From a virus, in the IMG/VR virus record IMGVR_UViG_3300017756_000027, positions 1 to 41,511 of that record: DNA of 41,511 bases; one strand, written 5' to 3'. This document shows positions 1 to 6,080 of this stretch, in pieces. The first letter of the stretch is position 1, and the number at the start of each line of letters is the position of its first letter. A program made the position numbers and the translations under genes. The notes below the pieces were generated by a model. The model worked only from the letters and a program-made list of their open reading frames with translations, did not search any database and was not told the DNA's origin.

Positions 1-12
1 AATTGATTACTT

Positions 13-258
13 TCATGAGGATACGACCACTCTGGCCGTCAAGCTCGCACTCGCCACGTAGCAGGCGCCCGTTCCTACCCGCACCAGGGCCTCGCCGCGC
101 TTCAACGTGTGAAAAGGGGCATTGGCCGCGGGGGCGGCTGCCTGGAGCGTCACCTTAACGTCTCCCTGGCCGGTGTTCTCCACCAGGAAATCATCTGCGG
201 AGCCAGCCACTTCCACCCAGCCACCTGCCCGTGTCAAATCATGTACTTGCGTAGTCAT
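13..258 (-). CDS. 81-aa paralogue of the tail-module 80-aa protein
   Basis: Small soluble protein of unknown fold. It is clearly related to the protein at 26045-26287: by eye 38 of 58 residues are identical over the central alignment, including the block RVGTGACYVA and the segment APxxNAPFH. The C-terminus is beta-like. The stop (TGA, 13-15) overlaps by ATGA with the next start when the genome is circularised (ATG at 41506-41508), the same coupling seen between 26045-26287 and 25203-26048. The gene has its own promoter (314-342) and lies outside the structural operon. A role as chaperone or adaptor for the following RPWWLGV-tagged protein is inferred from this pairing. Start ATG at 258 has GAGG about 10 nt upstream. 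Confidence 0.85.
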   Translation of the reverse strand: MTTQVHDLTRAGGWVEVAGSADDFLVENTGQGDVKVTLQAAAPAANAPFHTLKRGEALVRVGTGACYVASASLTARVVVSS

Positions 259-260
259 TT

Positions 261-291
261 GAGGCGCCTCTAGGTTGCCTTGTTACGTAAC
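261..291. promoter_or_regulatory. Two perfect 10-bp palindromes in the leader of the 13-258 gene
   Basis: GAGGCGCCTC (261-270) and GTTACGTAAC (282-291) are each perfect palindromes, 11 bp apart. They lie between the -10 box at 314-319 and the start codon at 258. This is a typical place for repressor or regulator sites in a leader. The sequence shows the palindromes; the operator role is inferred. Confidence 0.45.
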
Positions 292-313
292 GTTTTGCCG
301 CTTAAGCCCCTCA

Positions 314-342
314 ATTGTAGGCAGGGGCAGGGGGGCAGTCAA
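314..342 (-). promoter_or_regulatory. Sigma70-type promoter for the 13-258 / 41200-41508 unit
   Basis: On the minus strand TTGACT (337-342) is followed after exactly 17 bp by TACAAT (314-319). Each hexamer matches five of six consensus bases. It points at the gene at 258-13 with a leader of about 50 nt. It is the best host-type promoter I can see in the window. Confidence 0.7.
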
Positions 343-417
343 TTTACGCGTGGCGCTATTTTTCTGAGGGGTCAAGGTTTCTACGGCGAAAATATTATTT
401 TTTAGAGAGGTTTCTCA

Positions 418-491
418 GGGGAGGGGGTTACCTGGGCTAATGGGGTTACATTAGGAAAATATAATCTGGGGAGATTGGGAGCGGGGGCGGG
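418..491 (+). other. Two tandem G-quadruplex motifs
   Basis: The first motif (418-445) has G runs of 4, 5, 3 and 4 separated by loops of 1, 6 and 5 nt. The second (468-491) has G runs of 4, 3, 5 and 3 with loops of 5, 3 and 1 nt. Both fit the G3+N1-7 rule, and both lie on the plus strand in non-coding DNA. A further G-rich stretch, without four runs of three, sits at 320-336. Whether they fold is unknown. Confidence 0.6.
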
Positions 492-558
492 CCAAAATAA
501 TTGCGCCCCGCCGCGCCAAAGGACCGGGGGGCCTCCGGCCTGCTGCCCGGGACCGCGA

Positions 559-582
559 AGCCAGCCAGCCAGCCAGCCAGCC
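559..582 (+). repeat. AGCC microsatellite, six units
   Basis: Six perfect tandem copies of the tetranucleotide AGCC in non-coding DNA. Such tracts vary by slippage; no function can be read from the sequence. Confidence 0.8.
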
Positions 583-827
583 ACCCCAGGTTGTATATTA
601 GCAACACACCTATTTAACATAATGTATGTTACGCGAACCCTGAAGCGCGGCACCTGCATGCCCAGGCTCCCGCTGTCACCCTCAACCAACGAGCGCGTAT
701 AAGCCACGCTATCACGCCACCCTATGCCTACCTACTGCCCACCACCTGATCGTGGCACCAGCGAGCTGTTTGGCGATGTCTTGGTGCCCTGCTACCTGCT
801 ACCTCTCCCCTCCCCCGCCGACCAGGC

Positions 828-855
828 AAAAGAAAACCCGGCACATTGGCCGGGT
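828..855 (-). terminator. Rho-independent terminator of the 877-1302 gene
   Basis: Read on the minus strand, a 7-bp stem ACCCGGC/GCCGGGT with a 6-nt loop is followed by TTTTCTTTT. It lies about 20 bp after the stop codon of the minus-strand gene at 877-1302, so that gene forms its own transcription unit. Confidence 0.8.
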
Positions 856-876
856 CTGGTACTGCTGGTTGCGAGG

Positions 877-1302
877 TTAGGCGAAGTGAAAAGCGATATC
901 GGTGCCGCTGATCGTGGTGGATGCGTCATACTCCCGGCCTTGCTCGCATAGCGCTAGCGTGCCGATACGCTCGCGGCTGCCGTTGGGGAAGTAAAGCGCG
1001 CCTACTGTGCGGCCAGTAGCGGGCAGCGTGCGCACTACCAGAATGCATTCCTGCTCGAACGCTGCGCCGCACGCCACTAGCCATTCCACTGCATCAGCAT
1101 TGCAGAGAACTAGGTAACTGCGTTCCGGCGTGCCTTTGTACTGGCCACTGCACTTAACCACACTGTCAACGCGCCCCGCTGCCAGTTCAGCGGTTAACTG
1201 GTGGCGCAACCACTCAGTGGCGTTAGCGTTTTGTGCGTCGGACTTATCGGCCTGCTCGGCTGACAGAATAACAATGCGTTTTTCGTTGGTTAGGTTGAAC
1301 AT
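877..1302 (-). CDS. 141-aa protein, possibly DUF3293-like
   Basis: Isolated minus-strand gene with its own terminator. The layout resembles the DUF3293 family from memory: an N-terminal strand (RIVILSAEQ), then DAQNANATEWLRHQL with the Asn/Arg helix, then a short strand with SGQYKGTPERSYLV and an alternating helix. That family is common in phages and bacteria and has no settled function. Upstream on the minus strand (1367-1384) lies an 18-bp element shared with two early plus-strand sites, so it is probably expressed early. The start is ATG at 1300-1302. The family assignment is uncertain. Confidence 0.7.
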   Translation of the reverse strand: MFNLTNEKRIVILSAEQADKSDAQNANATEWLRHQLTAELAAGRVDSVVKCSGQYKGTPERSYLVLCNADAVEWLVACGAAFEQECILVVRTLPATGRTVGALYFPNGSRERIGTLALCEQGREYDASTTISGTDIAFHFA

Positions 1303-1366
1303 GGTAGGGCTCGCTGTGTTGGTTTATTTAACTTACGCCACCAGTATCGCCGCCCCCTGGCCACCC

Positions 1367-1384
1367 CGCCATTAGACTTTGGTC
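1367..1384 (-). promoter_or_regulatory. Copy 3 of the GACYAAAGTCTAATGGCG element
   Basis: The minus strand reads GACCAAAGTCTAATGGCG, 17 of 18 bases identical to 4701-4718 and 15 of 18 to 2191-2208. Counting 17 bp beyond the TGGCGG hexamer gives GATACT, which could serve as a -10 box, at the same relative position as TATAGT in the other two copies. It faces the gene at 1302-877. Confidence 0.5.
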
Positions 1385-1445
1385 GAATACGCGCAAATTT
1401 CTCGGCCCGTTCGCAATCACGCCCTTAGGCCCGCCAGCCACCCCA

Positions 1446-1490
1446 GAACCCTCAGAACCCTCATAACCCTCATAACCCTAAGTAACCTAT
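1446..1490 (+). repeat. Tandem 9-bp iteron array
   Basis: Five consecutive 9-mers read GAACCCTCA, GAACCCTCA, TAACCCTCA, TAACCCTAA and GTAACCTAT, the last being degenerate. The array runs directly into the first arm of the inverted repeat (1491-1502). Short tandem iterons like this are typical initiator-binding sites. Confidence 0.7.
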
Positions 1491-1628
1491 GAATGACGGG
1501 TGTGACGGCTAGAATGACAGGTTACAAAATCGGCAAACGCTCGTAAGTATGGATTTTACCTCAAGTAATGACACCGAATGACACCTGTGACGGGTGTTTA
1601 GGGCAAAACCTTACTATAGGGTCTAGGG

Positions 1629-1829
1629 TGTAACCCCCTACCTGTAACCTATGTCCTACACATACCTTTAGACCCTGGTGAAAAGGTTTTCAAAGTAGCT
1701 TAGCCGAACCGTCATAAACAGCCATAAACCGTTGAATCAGCTAAGGTTATCGTGTAACCCCTACGTGTCATCGCACCCGTCATTCGTGTAACTGAATTGT
1801 AACTATGGCCTAGGTCACTCTGTAACCCC
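1629..1829 (+). promoter_or_regulatory. Three TGTAACCCC sites
   Basis: Exact copies lie at 1629-1637, 1753-1761 and 1821-1829. Two more, on the minus strand, are at 442-450 and 41116-41124, and near matches (GTAACC cores) lie at about 1644, 1896 and 1923. All exact copies I found are intergenic. They are probably binding sites of a DNA-binding protein. Confidence 0.55.
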
Positions 1830-1957
1830 AGTTACGACGGCAGCTAGCTTGTAGCCCCGTTACATGAAAATGGCAGTGTATTCCTGGCCGATTAGCGTAA
1901 CCCTTGCTATCCTGCACTTGTACGTAACCCGTAATCACAACCTTTATAGGTGCCAAA

Positions 1958-2191
1958 ATGGCCAAGTTAAAAGCGTTAGTATATGCCACTGATCCGCCAG
2001 CGACTGTCGATGCCCATAGTATCCCAGAAGCGGGAGTAGGACGCACCCCTGGCTCCACCTGCATTTGGATTGTCTGGGGTAACCGCTATCGCCGGGTGAT
2101 TAGGACGCCCAAGCATGGCGCTTATATAAGGAGTGCAAACGCACCTGACGGAAGTGGGCGCATAAAAGTAGTGATAACCAACCTGCTTTAG
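1958..2191 (+). CDS. Hypothetical protein, 77 aa
   Basis: First gene of the plus-strand early block. Start ATG at 1958 follows TAGGTG. The protein is basic (PKHGAYIR, GSGRIK) with an aromatic stretch CIWIVWGNRYRR; no family recognised. The stop is at 2189-2191, where copy 1 of the repeated promoter-like element begins. Confidence 0.6.
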   Translation: MAKLKALVYATDPPATVDAHSIPEAGVGRTPGSTCIWIVWGNRYRRVIRTPKHGAYIRSANAPDGSGRIKVVITNLL

Positions 2192-2236
2192 ACCAAAGTA
2201 GCATGGCGCGATAAAACAGCATTACCTATAGTGAAC
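2191..2236 (+). promoter_or_regulatory. Copy 1 of a 46-bp promoter-like element
   Basis: Aligns without gaps to 4701-4746. The conserved core is ATGGCGCGATAA, then TTACCTATAGTGAAC. TATAGT is a plausible -10 box; the hexamer 17 bp upstream (TGGCGC) is a poor sigma70 -35, so an activator or other recognition may be needed. It immediately follows a stop codon and precedes the gene at 2306. Confidence 0.6.
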
Positions 2237-2305
2237 GCATAGAAAGACGAACCCAACGAAGCCAAAGAATCAAACGGACCCTAAGAAGCAAACGGAGCAA
2301 ACATC

Positions 2306-2671
2306 ATGCGTAAAATAGAACAGCAATTAGTAAATGCCCTACGCAACGGCCAAACGTTCAAAAGCGGCAACACCCAAGTGAAGGCTATCAGCGATCCCGG
2401 CGAACCTGTGAACCTAGGCGTACACCTGCACGGCCATTATATCGCCAGCTGGTGCCCGGAAACGGAAACGCTCACTATCCGCGATGCAGGCTGGCAAAGC
2501 GTCACCACCAAAAGCAGGCTAAATGCGCTATTAAGTACCTTCGCGCCAGCCTTTGGCATACGCCAAGCCAATTTCAAGTGGCTGCTGCTGGTATGGAATG
2601 GCACCGCTTTTAATGTACGCGATTGGTCGGGCAGCGCCGGATTCAAAAACAACCAACTGCTATGGAGCTAA
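2306..2671 (+). CDS. Conserved phage protein with GW-x-TTKSRLNALL motif, 121 aa
   Basis: Begins RKIEQQLVNALRNG, has a central LGVHLHGHYIA strand and the signature GWQSVTTKSRLNALL at about residues 63-77, and ends with a Trp-rich FKWLLLVWNG segment. From memory this layout belongs to a small family scattered through tailed phages of Gram-negative bacteria, of unknown function. It is the first gene after promoter-like copy 1 and is followed by the start at 2676. Confidence 0.8.
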   Translation: MRKIEQQLVNALRNGQTFKSGNTQVKAISDPGEPVNLGVHLHGHYIASWCPETETLTIRDAGWQSVTTKSRLNALLSTFAPAFGIRQANFKWLLLVWNGTAFNVRDWSGSAGFKNNQLLWS

Positions 2672-2675
2672 CATC

Positions 2676-3044
2676 ATGGCCAAGATCATCACTATCAAAG
2701 CGCCCGCCGTGCACACCAGCCAAAGCGCCGCGCTAGCGGAATGGGCAGCGCAACCGGGCGACCCGACCACCATCGACGTAATTGGCCAAGTGGCATGGCT
2801 AAAGGTAGCAGGCAAGCGCCACAAATGTTTCATCAACAGGGAGGGCAACGCCGTGAGCGACTACTCAACTGGCGCCCGCATTAGCACGCTAGGAGGTGCC
2901 TGGATCGACCTGCAAATGATAACTGGCCGATACCCGCGCCCACGCGACGCCGCGCAGTACCGCATTGACGCAATAGAGCGGGAGCATGGCCCGACCAGCA
3001 TACCCGACCGGATAAGCGGCAACTTTCCTACGCTAAATAAGTAG
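2676..3044 (+). CDS. Hypothetical protein, 122 aa
   Basis: I place the start at ATG 2676, after GGAGCTAACATC. A longer frame from 2553 would overlap the upstream gene by 119 nt without a better ribosome site. The protein begins MAKIITIKAP and has a strand-rich middle (VIGQVAWLKVAGKRHKCFINREG) and a basic C-terminal half with RYPRPRDAAQYR. No family recognised. It lies in a tightly packed early operon. Confidence 0.75.
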   Translation: MAKIITIKAPAVHTSQSAALAEWAAQPGDPTTIDVIGQVAWLKVAGKRHKCFINREGNAVSDYSTGARISTLGGAWIDLQMITGRYPRPRDAAQYRIDAIEREHGPTSIPDRISGNFPTLNK

Positions 3045-3057
3045 AGGAGCACTAATC

Positions 3058-3246
3058 ATGACCAAGCCTATTTATGCCACGCTGAAAAACGGTAAGCGCA
3101 TCGGTGCCACCCTCTTACCGGAAGGCAACGCCGCTATGGTCCACGTCGTAAAGGGACCGCGTGTTGGTGTGTTTAACCTAACGCGTTTTGAGGGTGGCAA
3201 GTTGACCTCCGACACACTGGCCAAGTTATTCAACGGCGATAGCTAA
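3058..3246 (+). CDS. Hypothetical protein, 62 aa
   Basis: Small basic protein beginning MTKPIYATLKNGKRIGATLLPEG, with a second strand pair VHVVKGPRVGVFNL. GAGGAGC precedes the ATG by about 7-8 nt. No family recognised. It is the fourth gene of the early run. Confidence 0.7.
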   Translation: MTKPIYATLKNGKRIGATLLPEGNAAMVHVVKGPRVGVFNLTRFEGGKLTSDTLAKLFNGDS

Positions 3247-3260
3247 CGGGAGCACTAATC

Positions 3261-3500
3261 ATGACTAACACTAAACTGTTAAACGCCAACGCGAGCAAAG
3301 CATCAAAGCGCCAGCACCGTAAACGCCTAGCGTGCCTAGTGCTAAGCCTCCTGGTAGCGGGCGCCATCGGAGCCTTAGCTTTCCAGCTGTGGGGTGAAGG
3401 CCGGGAAGTGGCGGCGATAGTGGTATCGCTCGGCGCCTTGTTCGTCCTGGTCACCATTGACGACATTGAAAGCCTGATAGGAGAGACACCATGCGATTAG
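3261..3500 (+). CDS. Small membrane protein, 79 aa
   Basis: A basic N-terminus (KASKRQHRKR) is followed by two hydrophobic segments at about residues 23-42 (LACLVLSLLVAGAIGALAF) and 49-66 (VAAIVVSLGALFVLVTI), with an acidic tail. By the positive-inside rule both ends should lie in the cytoplasm. Made early, it could modify the host membrane, for example in superinfection exclusion; this is inference. It overlaps the next gene by 10 nt. Confidence 0.75.
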   Translation: MTNTKLLNANASKASKRQHRKRLACLVLSLLVAGAIGALAFQLWGEGREVAAIVVSLGALFVLVTIDDIESLIGETPCD

Positions 3501-3709
3501 CTATCACTAATGACCTAGGTGGCGCGAGTCTGGTGGAATTGGTGTACCGGCCAGTCGCTAAGCGCGAAGGCGCCAACCGTACCGCTACCCGCTACGTGGC
3601 TAATATCAGAAACGTGGAAAAACGTGCACGCCGCGTCTATGAGGACTCACCGGGCAATTACTACGTAAACATCAAAGGCAAGCGGTATTACCTGGAGCTA
3701 AGATTATGA
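3491..3709 (+). CDS. Basic Arg/Tyr-rich protein, 72 aa
   Basis: Strongly basic, with RYVANIRNVEKRARRVYED and a C-terminal strand YYVNIKGKRYYLELRL. Composition suggests nucleic-acid binding, but no domain is recognised. The start overlaps the previous stop by 10 nt, with GGAGAGAC upstream, and the stop overlaps the next start by ATGA. Confidence 0.7.
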   Translation: MRLAITNDLGGASLVELVYRPVAKREGANRTATRYVANIRNVEKRARRVYEDSPGNYYVNIKGKRYYLELRL

Positions 3710-4071
3710 CGGATCTTGACCAATGGAGCCGCGCTAGTCAGCGCGCCAAACGGTACGGTAAGCCAGTGCTAGCCAAAATAGGCGATAACTGGCTACTGGT
3801 GCCTGAGACCCTGAACGGTGGCGCCCAAGCGCGAGCCATGTTCAAAGCCTATATTGACCGGCGCAATGGCATCGACACCGAGCCCCAATTGGTTGACTGC
3901 TGGAATTGCATAGTTAACGTCGTTAACACGTTAGATGCCCGAAAGCAGATGCCCGACGCCGTTAAAGTGCTTGCACGGTATCGCGTTAAGAAAGTAGACG
4001 AGCTGCCACGCGAATGGCGCCCAGCGCTACTGTATGACCTGAAACAACTACTAAAGGAGACCCGGCCATGA
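3706..4071 (+). CDS. Hypothetical protein, 121 aa
   Basis: Mostly helical, with no signal or membrane segment. It contains KIGDNWLLVPETL near the N-terminus and a Lys/Arg-rich C-terminal half (VLARYRVKKVDELPREWRP). It is coupled to both neighbours by ATGA overlaps. No family recognised. Confidence 0.7.
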   Translation: MTDLDQWSRASQRAKRYGKPVLAKIGDNWLLVPETLNGGAQARAMFKAYIDRRNGIDTEPQLVDCWNCIVNVVNTLDARKQMPDAVKVLARYRVKKVDELPREWRPALLYDLKQLLKETRP

Positions 4072-4484
4072 AACCTAAAAACGTAAAAATCCCTAGCCCC
4101 AGCAAGCCACATTTACACAAGTGGCAAGGGTACTGGCGCCTGGAGCCGCCGCTAAGTGGGCGCCAGTGCGACAGCGTTAGCGACTGGGAAAAGGCGCATT
4201 TCTTCCGGCACCGCCTCAACAATGACATTAATGCGGCACTGCCGCCTGGAGAGCTGGACGCTAGGCGTAAGCAATTCCAGCTCCCTTGGCCGCGAGACTG
4301 GGTAGACGATATCCTGGACGCTGCGCGACCTATCGGCGTTACCCGGTCTAATTGGGTAGAGGACGCACACCGGGTAGAGGAGCAAATGCGCCCACCTAAA
4401 CCGCCTAGTATCTGGCCATTTGCGCTAAGCTCGCTGATAGTGCTAGCGATATTTATGACAGTATTAGCTTATATAACCCAATGA
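4068..4484 (+). CDS. Tail-anchored membrane protein, 138 aa
   Basis: A soluble basic N-terminal part (about 110 aa, Trp- and Pro-rich) ends in one hydrophobic segment at about residues 115-136 (WPFALSSLIVLAIFMTVLAY). This predicts a C-terminal membrane anchor with the body in the cytoplasm. It starts in an ATGA overlap with the previous gene and is followed at 4494 by another membrane protein. No family recognised. Confidence 0.7.
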   Translation: MKPKNVKIPSPSKPHLHKWQGYWRLEPPLSGRQCDSVSDWEKAHFFRHRLNNDINAALPPGELDARRKQFQLPWPRDWVDDILDAARPIGVTRSNWVEDAHRVEEQMRPPKPPSIWPFALSSLIVLAIFMTVLAYITQ

Positions 4485-4493
4485 GGTGACCCC

Positions 4494-4706
4494 ATGCGCA
4501 AGCACTATTTAACCGACGCCCTGGTAACGTTACTGCCAGCCCTGATAGCAGGTGGCATAGGATACGGCGCCACCATTACCCTAGGCCGCATATCGCTGCT
4601 AGTAAGCGGTGCCAGTGGCATCACCTATACCCTGGCGCATTTAGCGCTACCTTTTGCCATCCTGGTGGTGTGCGTATGGGTAATAAATTATACGGATATA
4701 GACTAA
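4494..4706 (+). CDS. Small membrane protein, 70 aa
   Basis: Two or three hydrophobic segments cover most of the length (LVTLLPALIAGGIGYGATI; LALPFAILVVCVWVI). GAGGTGACCCC precedes the ATG. The stop at 4704-4706 lies inside copy 2 of the promoter-like element. Size and hydrophobicity resemble small holins, but its early location argues for a membrane-modifying role. Function unknown. Confidence 0.7.
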   Translation: MRKHYLTDALVTLLPALIAGGIGYGATITLGRISLLVSGASGITYTLAHLALPFAILVVCVWVINYTDID

Positions 4707-4746
4707 AGTCTAATGGCGCGATAAGACGCCTTTACCTATAGTGAAC
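4701..4746 (+). promoter_or_regulatory. Copy 2 of the 46-bp promoter-like element
   Basis: Gapless alignment to 2191-2236 and, over its first 18 bases, to the minus-strand site 1367-1384. It starts with the dyad GACT-AA-AGTC, which is perfect only in this copy. It precedes the gene at 4796 with a leader of about 50 nt. Confidence 0.6.
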
Positions 4747-4795
4747 ATGTAAGCAACGCAACGCCCTACACCAACGGTTTAACGGAGTACATACC

Positions 4796-5140
4796 ATGAG
4801 CGCAATTATAAACGCCATCCTGCAACACAAAGCTGGTCAAGCAAGCAGCCAGCGGGAGATTAACCATGTAGGCCCTACCACTGGCCACCATGAAACCGCT
4901 GGCGGCCTACGCGGCCATAGCATTGACCAGGAAACCTACCCATGGCGCACCCTCGGCCACCCCGGCGGCGCCTGGAGCGTGGTCGATGCCAATAGTAGGG
5001 AGCAAGCGCGTTTTACATACCAACGGCATGTAGGAGGTGGAGTTAACCTGACCCCTGAATACCTGGACGATATAGCTTGCGAGGAGGCCCATAGCCTAGC
5101 GCGCCGCCTTAAAATTGACTTCCCAACTGGCCGGGTTTAG
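4796..5140 (+). CDS. Hypothetical protein, 114 aa
   Basis: Soluble, His-rich N-terminal half (GHHETAGGLRGHS). It has an aromatic strand WRTLGHPGGAWSVVD and an acidic helix near the C-terminus. AACGGAG lies about 9 nt before the ATG. It is the first gene after promoter-like copy 2. No family recognised. Confidence 0.7.
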   Translation: MSAIINAILQHKAGQASSQREINHVGPTTGHHETAGGLRGHSIDQETYPWRTLGHPGGAWSVVDANSREQARFTYQRHVGGGVNLTPEYLDDIACEEAHSLARRLKIDFPTGRV

Positions 5141-5150
5141 GAGAGCTGAC

Positions 5151-5273
5151 ATGCCCTATGCACCTTGGGAAATGTGGGCGGCTGTACTAATCGGCCTGTT
5201 TGGGTGGGACGTGGCGCGCTATTGCTGGCGCCGCGCTACCGGCAAAATTGGACGCAAGGGAGAACGGCTATGA
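5151..5273 (+). CDS. 40-aa single-span membrane microprotein
   Basis: A short frame, MPYAPWEMWAAVLIGLFGWD, continues as VARYCWRRATGKIGRKGERL. AGGAGAG lies about 5 nt upstream of ATG 5151. There is one hydrophobic segment (residues 6-20) and a strongly basic C-terminal tail, so the tail should face the cytoplasm. Its TGA overlaps the next ATG (ATGA at 5270-5273), which supports both starts. Confidence 0.7.
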   Translation: MPYAPWEMWAAVLIGLFGWDVARYCWRRATGKIGRKGERL

Positions 5274-5692
5274 CCCTTTACCGTGATATGAGCAACCGGG
5301 AACTGGTGACCGCTGCCTTAGACTGGAAATCTGGCCGTAGTGCACAAGAGGCCGCGGCAAAGAGGCTACTGTACGCACTGGCCAAGCGGCTGGAGGAAAC
5401 GAGCAAACCTGCTAACGTAGTATGCCCGTCTAAGCGTGACATTGCCGCCGTGAACACACTGGAGGCCAAAGGATACGAATGGCGTGGAGGTGAGCAGTGG
5501 GCACCGCCGTTAGGCAAAATACCGGACCACCTGAATGATGAATCTGGGCTACCGCCACCTAACGTCCGGCCCACGTCGCTAGTTGACTTGTACGACCAAA
5601 AAGGGCTAAGCGTTGAGGTCCGCGAATGGCTAACGAAGCATAGGCCGGAGACGTGGCGCGAGTGCCTTAGCCACGGCGTAAACGTCAAGTAA
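5270..5692 (+). CDS. Hypothetical protein, 140 aa
   Basis: The start is taken at ATG 5270 (GGGAGAACGGCT upstream, ATGA overlap with the 40-aa protein), not at 5165, which would overlap that gene in another frame. It begins MTLYRDMSNRELVTAALDW. The N-terminal third is helical, the middle (GYEWRGGEQW) could be a small strand pair, and the C-terminus contains VREWLTKHRPETWRECL. No family recognised. Confidence 0.7.
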   Translation: MTLYRDMSNRELVTAALDWKSGRSAQEAAAKRLLYALAKRLEETSKPANVVCPSKRDIAAVNTLEAKGYEWRGGEQWAPPLGKIPDHLNDESGLPPPNVRPTSLVDLYDQKGLSVEVREWLTKHRPETWRECLSHGVNVK

Positions 5693-5729
5693 CCCATACT
5701 GTCAACCATTGAATTACTGGAGAACGACC

Positions 5730-6080
5730 ATGAATAGAGCAACTATAGCAATCGCCGCAGCAACCGGCCTAGTGATAGGACTATGGATAGCGGATGCCCT
5801 AGCCACTGAGCCCGACGCCGGTATTACGGTAACAGCTACCAATTACTGCGAGTTTGTCGGCGCTTTCTCCTATGCCGCGGGCCTGGACCGCGACCAAGGC
5901 GTTACCAAACGGGAGTCAGTGGCCACGCTATTGGCTGACGGCAGTCACCTGGATGATAGGCTGCAAGACGACCTACTGACGGCCATAGACCTTGTATATC
6001 TCGTTGACCTAGGCACGCCTAGCGAGGTAAGCGGGCTAGTGTTCGACGTGTGCCAAGAGACGTATGGGGAGCCCCTATGA
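5730..6080 (+). CDS. Predicted exported protein, 116 aa
   Basis: Start ATG 5730 follows TGGAGAACGACC. The N-terminus MNRATIAIAAATGLVIGLW looks like a signal peptide with possible cleavage after ADALA at about residue 25. The mature part has two cysteines (NYCEF and DVCQE) that could form a disulfide. An early exported protein could act in the periplasm, for instance to block a second infection; no family recognised. The stop overlaps the next start by ATGA. Confidence 0.7.
   Translation: MNRATIAIAAATGLVIGLWIADALATEPDAGITVTATNYCEFVGAFSYAAGLDRDQGVTKRESVATLLADGSHLDDRLQDDLLTAIDLVYLVDLGTPSEVSGLVFDVCQETYGEPL

Larger units (their letters stand above)
259..876. other. Intergenic region of about 620 bp
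   Basis: No convincing gene. Open frames at 402-707 (minus) and 475-702 (plus) have no ribosome-binding site and unlikely composition. The region holds the promoter at 314-342, the two palindromes, the G-quadruplex motifs, the AGCC tract, one exact TGTAACCCC site (442-450, minus strand), a dyad AACATA-ATG-TATGTT (616-630) and the terminator at 828-855. Confidence 0.6.
1303..1957. other. Non-coding control region, candidate replication origin
   Basis: About 650 bp without a credible gene. It contains the element at 1367-1384, the 9-bp iteron array (1446-1490), a 12-bp inverted repeat (GAATGACGGGTG at 1491-1502 and its complement at 1774-1785), the direct repeat TGACGGGTGT (1494-1503, 1588-1597), AATGACACC twice with 10-bp period (1567-1585), CATAAAC twice near 1715-1729, and three exact TGTAACCCC sites. 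Iterons, inverted repeats and position between divergent units suggest an origin or master operator region. That is inference. Confidence 0.55.

Noticed and set aside
402-707. Minus-strand open frame of 101 codons and the plus-strand frame 475-702
   Set aside because: They start without ribosome sites (GTG for the first) and run through G-quadruplex and AGCC repeat DNA, giving low-complexity Pro/Gly/Trp sequences.
1303-1957. CRISPR array or tRNA in the repeat-rich noncoding region
   Set aside because: Repeats are 7-12 bp without regular spacers, and no T-arm or cloverleaf pattern was found anywhere in the window.
1810-2064. Minus-strand open frame of 84 codons near the first early gene
   Set aside because: It overlaps the TGTAACCCC sites and the 77-aa gene, has no ribosome site, and its composition is not protein-like.
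2221-2240. CTATAG as a T7-type phage RNA polymerase promoter core
   Set aside because: No single-subunit RNA polymerase gene is present, and the rest of the 23-bp T7-like consensus is missing.
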